Translations under genes and position numbers: made by a program | Shown here: positions 19,587 to 29,670 of the stretch, piece after piece | Numbering within the stretch: the stretch's first letter is position 1 | Layout of the letters: each line of letters begins with the position of its first letter | The notes under the pieces: generated by a model | Databases searched by the model: none | The model's input: only the letters and a program-made list of their open reading frames with translations | Told to the model about the DNA's origin: nothing | From: Rhodanobacter sp. C01 | GTDB taxonomy: Bacteria > Pseudomonadota > Gammaproteobacteria > Xanthomonadales > Rhodanobacteraceae | Direction of reading: 5' to 3' | DNA length: 64,000 nt | Assembly: GCF_002001045.1 (NCBI RefSeq) | Contig: NZ_MUNR01000012.1 | Location: 372,001-436,000 of the forward strand

Positions 19587-20440
19587 GCGCGGTGATCACA
19601 GCCAACGGCCTGAGCAAGCGGTACAAGAATGCGCTGGCACTGGACAACGCCAGCTTCCAGATTCCTGCCGGGCGCATCGTTGGCCTGATCGGCCCCAACG
19701 GTGCCGGCAAGACCACCGCGCTGAAGGCGATCCTCGGCCTCACCGATTTCACCGGCGAGCTCAACGTGCTCGGCTTCGACCCGCGCAAGCAACGTGACAG
19801 GCTGATGGGCGAGGTCTGCTTCATTGCTGACGTAGCGGTACTGCCACGCTGGATTCGTGTACGCGAAGCAGTCGATTTCGTCGCCAACGTGCACCCGCGT
19901 TTCGATCGCAAGAAGTGCGAGGCGTTCCTGGCCCGCACCAAGCTGCAGTCCGGCCAACGCGTGCGACAGATGTCCAAGGGCATGATCGTGCAGCTGCATC
20001 TGGCACTGGTCATGGCGATCGACGCCAAGCTGCTGATCCTGGACGAGCCGACGCTGGGCCTGGATATTCTCTACCGCAAGCAGTTCTATCAGAGCCTGCT
20101 GGAAGACTACTTCGACGAGAACAAGACGATCATCGTCACCACCCATCAGGTCGAGGAAGTCGAGCACATCCTCACCGACCTGATGTTCATCCGCGACGGC
20201 AGGATCGTGCTGGATGCCGATATGGATGCGATCGGCGAACGTTTCATTGAAGTGCTGGTGAACGCCGACAAGGCCGAGGCTGCGCGCCAGCTGAAACCAC
20301 TCGATGAACGCCAGGTCTTCGGCAAGAGCATTTTTCTGTTTGACGGCGCGAACCGCGCAACGCTGGAACAACTTGGCGAAACCCGCCGGCCATCCATCAG
20401 CGACCTGTTCGTCGCCACCATGAAGGGAACCTACGCATGA
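19583..20440 (+). CDS. ABC transporter ATP-binding protein
   Basis: The 285-residue ATPase has Walker A GPNGAGKT at 37-44, a degenerate signature QMSKGM near 129-134, Walker B LLILDEPTLGLD near 150 and the switch histidine in VTTHQVEEVEH. It resembles YtrB and other exporters of the CcmA/NatA class. The SKGM signature is the form common in YtrB-like ATPases. ATG 19583 overlaps the regulator stop, and its own stop overlaps the permease start (ATGA), so the three are translationally coupled. Substrate unknown. Confidence 0.93.
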   Translation: MSAVITANGLSKRYKNALALDNASFQIPAGRIVGLIGPNGAGKTTALKAILGLTDFTGELNVLGFDPRKQRDRLMGEVCFIADVAVLPRWIRVREAVDFVANVHPRFDRKKCEAFLARTKLQSGQRVRQMSKGMIVQLHLALVMAIDAKLLILDEPTLGLDILYRKQFYQSLLEDYFDENKTIIVTTHQVEEVEHILTDLMFIRDGRIVLDADMDAIGERFIEVLVNADKAEAARQLKPLDERQVFGKSIFLFDGANRATLEQLGETRRPSISDLFVATMKGTYA

Positions 20441-21405
20441 AAACCTTCTATTGGCTCGTGAAGCGCGAGTTCTGGGAACACCGGGGTGGCTTCTTATGGG
20501 CTCCGGTCATTACCGGCGGTGTGTTTTTGCTGCTGAACATCATGGGCATCATCACCGCCGAGGTACTCGGTGCCAGCCACGGCATCAATTTCGGTGCCAG
20601 CGGTGGTCTGCACAGTGTCATGGCCGACATGGACTCCGGCGATATGAGCAAGGTCGGGTTCGCACTGGACATCGCGATGTACTCGGCGATGGGCTTGCTC
20701 GCCGTGGTGCTTGGCTTCGTGGTGTTCTTCTATTGCCTCGGTGCACTGTATGACGACCGTCGTGATCGCAGCATCCTGTTCTGGAAGTCGCTGCCGATCT
20801 CCGATACCAGTACCGTGCTGTCCAAGATCGTCAGCGCCACCGTGCTTGCTCCGGTTTTCGCCGTCATCGTGGGCATCGTCGTCGGCATACTGCAATTGCT
20901 GATACTGGCAGTAACGCTGTCGTTCCATGGCGTGAATGTGTGGCATTTGCTGCTCATGGCCCATCCCTTCCGCGTCATGTTCAACCTGATCGGCTATATC
21001 CCGCTGTACGTGTTTTGGGCGCTACCTTCGGTGGGTTGGCTGCTGCTCTGCTCGGCCTGGGCACGCAGCAAGCCGTTCCTCTGGGCAGTTGCGCTGCCGG
21101 TTGCCACCGGCCTGGTGATCAGCTGGTTTGGCCTGATGGGGCTGTTCGATCTGCCGACCACCTGGTTCTGGAAGAACGTCGTGCAGCGCGGCTTGTTCAG
21201 CACGTTTCCTGGCACCGGCAGCCTGTTCGGCACGAGCAGTGAATCCATCGGCCACGACGTCGCCGGCGACCCGAACCTGGACTTCATGAATCTGACCAAC
21301 ACCTACCATCTGCTGGCTTCGCCAAACCTGTGGGTCGGCGTGGTGATTGGATGCGGGTTGCTGGCAGGCGCCATCTGGTTCCGCCGCTGGCGCGACGACA
21401 GCTGA
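20437..21405 (+). CDS. ABC transporter permease
   Basis: The 322-residue inner-membrane protein begins MKTFYWLVKREFWEHRGGFL and has about six hydrophobic segments with a larger extracytoplasmic stretch around residues 240-290 (PGTGSLFGTSSESIGHDVAG). It is an ABC-2 type permease by topology and context, pairing with the ATPase just upstream. The family exports lipids, peptides or drugs, or acts in envelope stress. No sequence feature fixes the cargo. Confidence 0.88.
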   Translation: MKTFYWLVKREFWEHRGGFLWAPVITGGVFLLLNIMGIITAEVLGASHGINFGASGGLHSVMADMDSGDMSKVGFALDIAMYSAMGLLAVVLGFVVFFYCLGALYDDRRDRSILFWKSLPISDTSTVLSKIVSATVLAPVFAVIVGIVVGILQLLILAVTLSFHGVNVWHLLLMAHPFRVMFNLIGYIPLYVFWALPSVGWLLLCSAWARSKPFLWAVALPVATGLVISWFGLMGLFDLPTTWFWKNVVQRGLFSTFPGTGSLFGTSSESIGHDVAGDPNLDFMNLTNTYHLLASPNLWVGVVIGCGLLAGAIWFRRWRDDS

Positions 21406-21437
21406 CATCCGGCCGAACTCAAATGGGGAGAATATTG

Positions 21438-22157
21438 ATGAAAACCAACGCGACCGCCATCGGCATTCTTGCAACGGCGCTGCTGTTGCCACTGACAGCC
21501 TGCAGCCAGTCAGGGCAGGACAACAACCAACCACGCGCTGCCAGCGACATGGCGCAGGCAGCGAAGGAAGTTCAGGAACAGACCTCCTCGTCGGTGATTG
21601 CCGCTGAGGTCCGCAAGGGGATCGAGCAAGCCAAGCAGGAGCTGGTCACCAAGGACATCGACGTGGGCAGCGTACACATCAATGGCAAGGGCTGGCACGG
21701 CAGGGACGACAACAGCGAACTGCCCAAGGCAGTCATCACTCCGCAAGGCGAGCTGGTAATCGCCGGCAAGCCGGTGCAAGCCACACCGGAACAGCACACC
21801 ATGCTGGTGGATTACCGCCAGCACATCATCGGCATCGCCGAGGCTGGCATGGACATCGGCGCCAGCGGCGCGGACATCGGCGTCACTGCAGCCAAGCAGG
21901 CGATCTGGGGTGCGCTCAGCGGCAAGAGCGACAAGGAGATCGAAGCGAGCATCAAGCCGCAAACCGACAAGATCGAGGCTGCCGCCGCAAAATTGTGCCA
22001 ACGACTGCCCGACTTGCTGTCCACGCAGCAGAAACTGGCCGCGGCGATGCCCGAGTTCAGGCCCTACGCCACCATGCAGCAGAAGGACGTCGATGATTGC
22101 GGCAAGGACATGGCCGACAAGAACGGCAAGAAAGGTTTTGCGGTGTCCTCCAATTGA
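21438..22157 (+). CDS. DUF2884 (YggN-like) lipoprotein, copy 1
   Basis: The 239-residue precursor has a signal peptide with lipidated Cys22 (LLLPLTAC). The body has the DUF2884-like block ITPQGELVIAGKPVQATPEQ followed by a helical part (YRQHIIGIAEAGMDIGASGA), and a C-terminal CQRL...DVDDC cysteine pair. YggN-type proteins are periplasmic with no proven function. GGGGAG precedes ATG 21438. It lies 32 bp behind the permease and is probably cotranscribed with the ABC genes. A second, shorter paralogue follows. The family call is from motif memory. Confidence 0.75.
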   Translation: MKTNATAIGILATALLLPLTACSQSGQDNNQPRAASDMAQAAKEVQEQTSSSVIAAEVRKGIEQAKQELVTKDIDVGSVHINGKGWHGRDDNSELPKAVITPQGELVIAGKPVQATPEQHTMLVDYRQHIIGIAEAGMDIGASGADIGVTAAKQAIWGALSGKSDKEIEASIKPQTDKIEAAAAKLCQRLPDLLSTQQKLAAAMPEFRPYATMQQKDVDDCGKDMADKNGKKGFAVSSN

Positions 22158-22306
22158 ACCGGGAGGCCAAAGATCTCGCGGACGGCGCATCCCATCCTGC
22201 GGAGCCTTGGCCTCAAGTAGAAGTTTCAGGCCGGCTGCAGTGCCGCCGCCGACGCGACGGCAGCTGCTGCCACCCCGCCCACGTTATCCAACTGGAGCAT
22301 GTCTTG

Positions 22307-22870
22307 ATGTCTTACCAACGCATGATCGGGTTGCTCGCGATGACCGCTCTGATAGCTGGTTGCGGCAAAGAATCCGGCAGTACCAATGTCATCAGCTTTC
22401 GCAGCGGCAGCATGGTCAACGGCGGCATCACCTTGCGGAATGATGAAGTCACCCTGCACGTCCAAAGCACACCGGATGCCGTCATCAATGCCGCAGGTGA
22501 CCTGAGCATTGATCAGCGCTCGACTACCGTCAGTGCGGCCCAACGTGCACTGCTGCAGGATTACTACCACAACGTGCTGGCGGTTAATGAACACGGCATC
22601 CTCACCGGCAAGGCCGGCGCGGCGATTGCCGGTCAGGCGATCAAGAGCGTCGTCAAAGGTATTGCCAGCGGAGATACCGACAGCATCGACAAGGACATCA
22701 ATGCCAAGTCACGGAAGGTGACGCAGGAAGCCTTGAAGATCTGCCGGGACCTGGCCAACATCAAGACGGCGCAAGACAGCCTTGCCGTGCAGCTCGCTGC
22801 ATTCAAACCCTATGCTGGCATTATCAAAGCCGACAACCTCACCGATTGCACAAGCGACTCCAAGAACTGA
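22307..22870 (+). CDS. DUF2884-like lipoprotein, copy 2
   Basis: The 187-residue precursor carries a signal peptide and a lipobox LIAGC with Cys19. It is paralogous to the preceding gene: INAAGDLSIDQRSTTVSAAQ lines up with ITPQGELVIAGKPVQATPEQ, and CRDL...AFKPYAG...LTDC lines up with CQRL...EFRPYAT...VDDC. The copy is about 50 residues shorter, mostly in the N-terminal mature part. The 149-bp gap to copy 1 contains a possible hairpin (GAGGCCAA 22163 / TTGGCCTC 22207). It ends at a strong shared terminator with fumC. Confidence 0.75.
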   Translation: MSYQRMIGLLAMTALIAGCGKESGSTNVISFRSGSMVNGGITLRNDEVTLHVQSTPDAVINAAGDLSIDQRSTTVSAAQRALLQDYYHNVLAVNEHGILTGKAGAAIAGQAIKSVVKGIASGDTDSIDKDINAKSRKVTQEALKICRDLANIKTAQDSLAVQLAAFKPYAGIIKADNLTDCTSDSKN

Positions 22871-22887
22871 TCGTTCGACGAGGTAGT

Positions 22888-22925
22888 GAAACGACAACGG
22901 GTGCCGCGGCACCCGTTGTCGTTTC
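22888..22925. terminator. 38-bp perfect palindrome, shared terminator
   Basis: GAAACGACAACGGGTGCC and its complement flank a GC centre. It separates convergent DUF2884 and fumC genes and gives GTTTC ends on both strands. Confidence 0.88.
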
Positions 22926-22941
22926 TGCACAGGGCGATCTG

Positions 22942-24324
22942 TTATTCGCCGTGAATGCCGCCCTTGGTCAGCGCCATTGGATCGAGCAGCCGCTTCAGTT
23001 CGTCCTTCGACAGACCCGTGGTTTCCAGCGCCACGTCCATGATCGGCCGATGCTCTTTGTAGGCCCGCTTGGCGGTGGCCGCGCCCTTCTCGTAACCGAT
23101 CACCGGATTCAGCGCGGTGACCAGGATCGGATTCATCGCCAGCGCCTGATTGACCCGCACGGTATTGACCTTGAAACCGGCGATCGACTTGTCGGCCAGC
23201 AGCACGCTGACGTTGCTCAGGATCCCGATCGACTGCAGCAGATTGTGCGCGATCAACGGCAGCATCACGTTGAGCTGGAAGTTGCCGGACTGGCCAGCAA
23301 TCGTGATCGAGGCATCGTTGCCGATCACCTGCGCCGCGACCATCGCGGTGGCCTCGGGGATCACCGGATTGACCTTGCCAGGCATGATCGACGAACCCGG
23401 CTGCAACGCCGGCAGTTCGATCTCGCCCAGGCCCGCCAGCGGGCCGGAGTTCATCCAGCGCAGGTCGTTGGCGATCTTCATCAGCGCCACCGCCAGAGTC
23501 TTCAACTGACCGGACAGTTCCACCGCGGCGTCCTGCGACGCCATGCCCTCGAAATAGTTTTCCGCCGACTCGAACTTCACGCCGGTGAGCTTCTTCAGCT
23601 GTGCCGCCATCGCCGGGCCGAACTTCGGATCGGCATTGATGCCTGTGCCAACCGCGGTGCCACCCTGCGGCAGCCGACGCATGCGTTTCAGCGCATCCTC
23701 GATGCGCTCGATCGCCGAACCGATCTGCGCCGACCAGCCGGACAACTCCTGGCCGAAGGTAATCGGCATCGCATCCATCAGATGGGTGCGGCCGGTCTTC
23801 GGTGTATTCCGCAGCTCGCGGGCACGCTTGTCGATGGTCTTCCGCAGATGCCTCAGCGCCGGCAGCAACTGCCCGCTGGTGGTGAGCGCGGCACTGACGT
23901 GGATCGCGGTGGGGATGACGTCGTTCGAGCTCTGCCCGTAATTGACGTGATCGTTCGGATGCACCTTGGCGCCACCCTTCACCGCCAGGTGCGCGATCAC
24001 CTCGTTCGCATTCATATTGGTGCTGGTGCCCGAACCGGTCTGGAAGATGTCGATCGGGAACTGCGCGTCGTACTGGCCATCCGCCACCGCCAGCGCCGCC
24101 TTGCGGATCGCCGCGGCCTGGTTCTTCTTCAGGTAGCCCATCGACAGGTTGACCTCGGCCGCCGCCGCCTTGATCAGGCCCAGCGCACGGATGAACGGGC
24201 GCGGCAGGTGCAGGCCGGAAATCGGGAAATTGTCGATCGCGCGTTGGGTCTGAGCGCCATATAGGGCGTCAGCCGGCACTTTCAGCTCGCCCATACTGTC
24301 GTGTTCGATGCGAAAACCGCTCAT
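22942..24324 (-). CDS. fumC: Fumarate hydratase class II
   Basis: This oxygen-stable, iron-free fumarase of 460 residues belongs to the fumarase/aspartase superfamily. It hydrates fumarate to L-malate in the TCA cycle. The superfamily signature GSSIMPGKVNPVIPE is present, as are the substrate-binding TGSGTSTNMNANEVIA and GRTHLMDAMPITFGQE motifs. Start ATG 24324 (MSGFRIEHDSMGELKVPADA) is the conserved N-terminus; the upstream open frame is not coding-like. It is divergent from purB, 100 bp apart, across a palindrome that contains its probable -10. Confidence 0.96.
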   Translation of the reverse strand: MSGFRIEHDSMGELKVPADALYGAQTQRAIDNFPISGLHLPRPFIRALGLIKAAAAEVNLSMGYLKKNQAAAIRKAALAVADGQYDAQFPIDIFQTGSGTSTNMNANEVIAHLAVKGGAKVHPNDHVNYGQSSNDVIPTAIHVSAALTTSGQLLPALRHLRKTIDKRARELRNTPKTGRTHLMDAMPITFGQELSGWSAQIGSAIERIEDALKRMRRLPQGGTAVGTGINADPKFGPAMAAQLKKLTGVKFESAENYFEGMASQDAAVELSGQLKTLAVALMKIANDLRWMNSGPLAGLGEIELPALQPGSSIMPGKVNPVIPEATAMVAAQVIGNDASITIAGQSGNFQLNVMLPLIAHNLLQSIGILSNVSVLLADKSIAGFKVNTVRVNQALAMNPILVTALNPVIGYEKGAATAKRAYKEHRPIMDVALETTGLSKDELKRLLDPMALTKGGIHGE

Positions 24325-24352
24325 GGCCGGATCCTGGCTGGGAAATATCGGC

Positions 24353-25792
<1,440 letters not shown>

Positions 25793-25802
25793 GTCACGCA
25801 GT

Positions 25803-25828
25803 AAAAGGCCCGCATTTGCGGGCCTTTT
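25803..25828. terminator. Bidirectional terminator, purB / cysK
   Basis: Stem AAAAGGCCCGC / GCGGGCCTTTT with an ATTT loop, between convergent genes. Confidence 0.92.
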
Positions 25829-25832
25829 GTTG

Positions 25833-26774
25833 TCATTCGATCTCGTCCGAGCCTTCGTTGACACCCTCGAACAGGAAGGTCGACAGGTAGCGTTCGCCGG
25901 TGTCCGGCAGCATCGCCAGCAGGACCGAGCCATGCGGTGCATCGGCTGCCACCTGCAGTGCCGCGGCAAGCGTGGCACCGGACGATATCCCGACGAAGAT
26001 GCCTTCCTGCTGCGCCAGCGCCCTGGAGGTATCACGGGCCAGCACGTCGTCGACCGGCACGATCGCATCGACCACGTTGCGGTTCAGTACGCCCGGCACG
26101 AAGTCCGGCGTCCAGCCCTGGATCTTGTGCGGCTGCCACTCCTTGCCTGACAGCAGCGCCGCGCCAGCCGGCTCGGTGGCGATGATCTTCACCTGTGGCC
26201 GCGCCACCTTGAGCACCTCACCGACGCCGGTAATCGTGCCGCCGGTACCCCAGCCGCTGACGAAATAATCCAGCCGGCGGCCGGCGAAATCACGCAGGAT
26301 CTCCGGCGCCGTGGTCTGGCGGTGATAGGCCGGGTTGGCCGGATTCTCGAACTGGCTGGCAAGGAACCAGCCATTCTTCTGCGCCAGTTCCGCCGCCTTC
26401 TGCACCATGCCGGTGCCGCGTGCAGCAGCCGGGGTCAGCAGGACCTTGCCGCCATAGGCGCGGATCAGCTTGCGTCGCTCGATCGAAAAGGTCTCGGTCA
26501 TCACCGCGACAAACGGGTAGCCACGTGCTGCGCATACCGCTGCCAAGGCAACGCCGGTATTGCCCGAGGTGGCTTCGACCACCGTCTGGCCAGGCTTGAG
26601 CGTGCCGCGCTGCTCGGCATCGAGGATGATCGCCAGCGCCAGGCGATCCTTCACCGAGCCGGCCGGATTGAACGCCTCTACCTTCACGTATAGCTCGACG
26701 TGCTTCGGCGCCAGGCGGTGGAGTTTGATGATCGGCGTATTACCGATGGTATCGAGGATGCTGTTGTAGATCAT
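25833..26774 (-). CDS. cysK: Cysteine synthase
   Basis: This O-acetylserine sulfhydrylase of 313 residues uses PLP bound at K42 (NPAGSVKDR) to join O-acetylserine and sulfide into cysteine. The asparagine/substrate loop EATSGNTGVAL and the glycine-rich GTGGTITGVGEVLK phosphate-binding loop are visible. The C-terminal half holds VGISSGATLAAA. It is most CysK-like, though CysM cannot be excluded from length alone. It is followed in the same direction by cysG's 5' region: cysG lies upstream and reads the same way, 69 bp away, so both may form a sulfur operon. Confidence 0.92.
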   Translation of the reverse strand: MIYNSILDTIGNTPIIKLHRLAPKHVELYVKVEAFNPAGSVKDRLALAIILDAEQRGTLKPGQTVVEATSGNTGVALAAVCAARGYPFVAVMTETFSIERRKLIRAYGGKVLLTPAAARGTGMVQKAAELAQKNGWFLASQFENPANPAYHRQTTAPEILRDFAGRRLDYFVSGWGTGGTITGVGEVLKVARPQVKIIATEPAGAALLSGKEWQPHKIQGWTPDFVPGVLNRNVVDAIVPVDDVLARDTSRALAQQEGIFVGISSGATLAAALQVAADAPHGSVLLAMLPDTGERYLSTFLFEGVNEGSDEIE

Positions 26775-26843
26775 GGGTCACTCCATGGGAACCGGCGGGA
26801 AAACAGCGTCGGCGATGATGCGCCCACACAGGTAAAACTATCG

Positions 26844-28334
26844 TCAGCCACGGTGGATCGCGGCCAGCAGATCGGCATGCATCGGCGCTGGCTGGATGTT
26901 GCTACGCCTGCCTGTGGCAGCCGAGCGAATATCGTGCACCGTCGCACCCAGCGGCGGCTGACCGAACCAGGCCAGTGACTGCGCCAGCGCAGCGACTTCG
27001 CCCAGGATCAGCAGCGCCGGTGAGCCCACGGCGTGAGCAGATGCGCGCTCGGCCAAGTTCGCCAGGGTTCCGGTAACCACCCTCTGTTCCGCGCGCGAGC
27101 CATTCTCGATTAGCGCAAACGGGGTCGTGACTGCGCGACCGTGTTCGATCAACCGCGCCTGCAGCGACGCCAGCTCGCCCACGCCCATATATATCGCCAG
27201 CGTCTGCCGCTCCTGCGCCAACGCGGCCCACTCCAGCGTGTCGAGCGAGCCGCGGCAATGCGCGGTGACGAAACGCACCGACTGCGCATGATCGCGATGG
27301 GTCAGCGGTATGCCGGCATAGGCTGCGCAAGCCACTGCAGCAGTGATGCCCGGCACCACCTCGTAGGGAATCTCATGGGCCCGCAGGAATTCCAGTTCCT
27401 CGCCACCGCGACCGAACACGAACGGATCGCCGCCCTTCAGCCGTACCACCCGCCGGCCCGCGCGAGTATGTTCAAGCAGCAGAGCATGGATGCCATCCTG
27501 GGTCGTGTGATGGTTGCCCGCCTGCTTGCCGACCTCGATGCGCTCGGCATCGCGCCGCGCCAGCTCCAGCACCTCGGCACTGACCAGCCGGTCGTGCAGG
27601 ATCACGTCCGCCTCGTTCAGTGCGCGCAAGGCACGCAGGGTCAGCAGACCGGGATCACCGGGACCTGCGCCCACCAGCACGACCGATCCCGCATGCGCCG
27701 GTGACGCCAAGGCGAGCGCCCTCTCCGCTGCCTGCGACGCCTCTTTCGGCTGTCCCCGGCGCAGCAGTGCTGCGACAGGGCCGGCAAACAAGGTTTCGTA
27801 GAACTGCCGCCGCGCCGCCATGTCAGGTAGTCGGGCGCGGATGCGCCCACGCAACTGGGCTGCCAGCGTCGCCAGCGCGCCCAACGAGTGATCAAGCAGC
27901 GTCTCCAGGCGCTCGCGCAGTAGTCGCGCCAGCATCGGCGCCTCGCCGCCGCTGGATATCGCGATGATCAGCGGTGCACGATCGACTACTGCCGGCACGT
28001 GGAAACTGGACAACGACGCATCATCGACCACATTGACGAAGATCCGTCGCAGCCCGGCCAGGGTAGCCACCAGAGCGTTCGTATCGCGGTCAGAGGTAGC
28101 CGCCACCACCAACCAGAGTCGATCAAGCCAGCCCTCCTGGAAGGCATCGGCGCGATGTGCGATGCGACCTTCGCTGACCCAGTGTCGCAGCTGCGGTGTC
28201 AGCGTCGGCGCATTCACCGTCACCTGCGCCTGTGCGTCGAGCAGTGCAGCGACCTTGCGTTCGGCTACCACTCCTCCACCCACCACGAGCACGGCACGAT
28301 GCGACAGATCGGCGAACAGCGGATAGAGCTTCAT
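26844..28334 (-). CDS. cysG: Siroheme synthase CysG (trifunctional)
   Basis: The 496-residue protein makes siroheme from uroporphyrinogen III, the cofactor of the sulfite reductase encoded at 37 kb. The N-terminal part (1-~150) is the precorrin-2 dehydrogenase/ferrochelatase with [20 protein letters not shown]. The C-terminal part (~210-460) is the uroporphyrinogen methyltransferase with [36 protein letters not shown] and [23 protein letters not shown] 28334 is preferred over the longer frame. It is upstream of cysK and divergent from the cysB-like gene. Confidence 0.96.
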   Translation of the reverse strand: MKLYPLFADLSHRAVLVVGGGVVAERKVAALLDAQAQVTVNAPTLTPQLRHWVSEGRIAHRADAFQEGWLDRLWLVVAATSDRDTNALVATLAGLRRIFVNVVDDASLSSFHVPAVVDRAPLIIAISSGGEAPMLARLLRERLETLLDHSLGALATLAAQLRGRIRARLPDMAARRQFYETLFAGPVAALLRRGQPKEASQAAERALALASPAHAGSVVLVGAGPGDPGLLTLRALRALNEADVILHDRLVSAEVLELARRDAERIEVGKQAGNHHTTQDGIHALLLEHTRAGRRVVRLKGGDPFVFGRGGEELEFLRAHEIPYEVVPGITAAVACAAYAGIPLTHRDHAQSVRFVTAHCRGSLDTLEWAALAQERQTLAIYMGVGELASLQARLIEHGRAVTTPFALIENGSRAEQRVVTGTLANLAERASAHAVGSPALLILGEVAALAQSLAWFGQPPLGATVHDIRSAATGRRSNIQPAPMHADLLAAIHRG

Positions 28335-28652
28335 GGTGCGTGGAACCTGCCTTGCGTGCATGGATGCATGGCCACGCTACGAAAGACCAGGCTGGCCCGG
28401 CAAATGATTTGTTCCGGTGCGCATATGCCGTCGAGTTATGGCCAACCATGAAATTTGTTGACTTATTTGTTAAATGGCCGTATAGGCGTCTAACCATGAA
28501 TAGCCTAACAAATCATCCAGCACGTACTTGCGGCGACCTTGGCATCGCTGCCGTCGCCATGCCGTGCACGATGCCGGCCTGCTCCATGCGATGTATCTGT
28601 ATCCCGCTCGCGCCTCGATCCAACGACCACGACCGCCTACGGACCCATCGTC
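28335..28652. other. Divergent cysG / cysB promoter region (318 bp)
   Basis: This region is unusually AT-rich for the window. It holds a consensus promoter toward cysB at 28458, a direct repeat AACCATGAA (28444-28452 and 28492-28500) and A/T-rich words of the type CysB-family proteins bind. A short frame opening at 28498 overlaps the cysB start in another frame and looks non-coding. Confidence 0.6.
28458..28486 (+). promoter_or_regulatory. Promoter toward cysB-like gene
   Basis: TTGACT (28458-28463) and TATAGG (28481-28486) with an ideal 17-bp spacer. It implies a leader of about 160 nt before the ATG at 28653. It sits between two AACCATGAA repeats. Confidence 0.75.
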
Positions 28653-29645
28653 ATGACGCTTACCCAGCTGCGCTATCTCATTGCCATCGCCGATTCCGGC
28701 CTCAACATCACGCTTGCCGCCGAACGCGTGCACGCCACCCAGCCCGGGCTGAGCAAGCAGCTAAGGCAGCTTGAGGACGAACTCGGCTTCCAGTTGTTCG
28801 TGCGCAAGGGCAAGAGCCTCGATGCGGTAACCCCAGCCGGCGCCCAGGTGCTGGAGCGCGCACGCACGATCCTCGCCGAGGCCGGCAACATCCGCTCGAT
28901 CGCCGCGAACCTGCGCAACGAGGCACATGGCGAACTGCGCATCGCCACCACCCACACCCAGGCACGCTTTGCCCTGCCCGCCGCGATCGGCGCGCTCAAT
29001 GTCGACTATCCGCAGGTCAGCGTGCACCTGCAGCCGGTAAGCGACGCCGAGGTGTTGGCACAGCTGGAGGCCGGCCGGGTCGACCTCGCCGTGGTCAGCA
29101 GCACCGGCGCCCCCCCGGCGAACGGCATTGCGCTGCCGGCTTATCACTGGCAGCGGGTAATCGTGGTGCCGCGCAACCATCCGCTGGCCACGCACAAGCA
29201 GCCGGTGTCGCTGGAGCAATTGGCGGCCCTGCCGCTCATCAGCTACGACTCCTCGCAGAAGGCAGAGTCCTCGCTGCGCCGCGCATTCGATGCCGTCGAC
29301 CTGTCACCGCAGATCGCAATGACCGCCAGTGACGCCGACCTGATCAAGACCTACGTACGGGCCGGATTGGGCATCGGCGTGCTGGCCGAGATGGCGATGC
29401 TGCCCACGGATACCGACCTGCAGGTGCTGCCGGCCGATCATCTGTTTCCACCATGCACAACCTGGATCGTGCTGCGTCGTGAGCGCGTGCTGCGCGCCTA
29501 TGTGCTGGAATTCATCAGCCTGTTCGCGCCGCACCTGCATCGCCGCGAAGTGGCACGTGCGCTGGCCGCCGATGCGGCGGGCGACTGGCCGGCCGTGCCA
29601 CATTGGCGGGAGCGATCAAGATCGGCTCTGACCGCTGCCGCCTGA
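28653..29645 (+). CDS. cysB: CysB/Cbl-type LysR regulator
   Basis: The 330-residue LysR protein has MTLTQLRYLIAIADSGLNIT, the HATQPGLSKQLRQLEDELGF recognition helix and the CysB-like effector domain (IATTHTQARFALPAAIGALN and TASDADLIKTYVRAGLGIGV). CysB activates sulfate assimilation when N-acetylserine is high and sulfate is scarce. The location next to cysG and cysK strongly supports a sulfur role, and the probable targets include the cysJIH operon at 36-40 kb. Cbl-like function in organosulfur use is the alternative. Start ATG 28653 gives the conserved N-terminus. Confidence 0.9.
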   Translation: MTLTQLRYLIAIADSGLNITLAAERVHATQPGLSKQLRQLEDELGFQLFVRKGKSLDAVTPAGAQVLERARTILAEAGNIRSIAANLRNEAHGELRIATTHTQARFALPAAIGALNVDYPQVSVHLQPVSDAEVLAQLEAGRVDLAVVSSTGAPPANGIALPAYHWQRVIVVPRNHPLATHKQPVSLEQLAALPLISYDSSQKAESSLRRAFDAVDLSPQIAMTASDADLIKTYVRAGLGIGVLAEMAMLPTDTDLQVLPADHLFPPCTTWIVLRRERVLRAYVLEFISLFAPHLHRREVARALAADAAGDWPAVPHWRERSRSALTAAA

Positions 29646-29670
29646 CATGGCTAATGTTGACGGGCCACGC

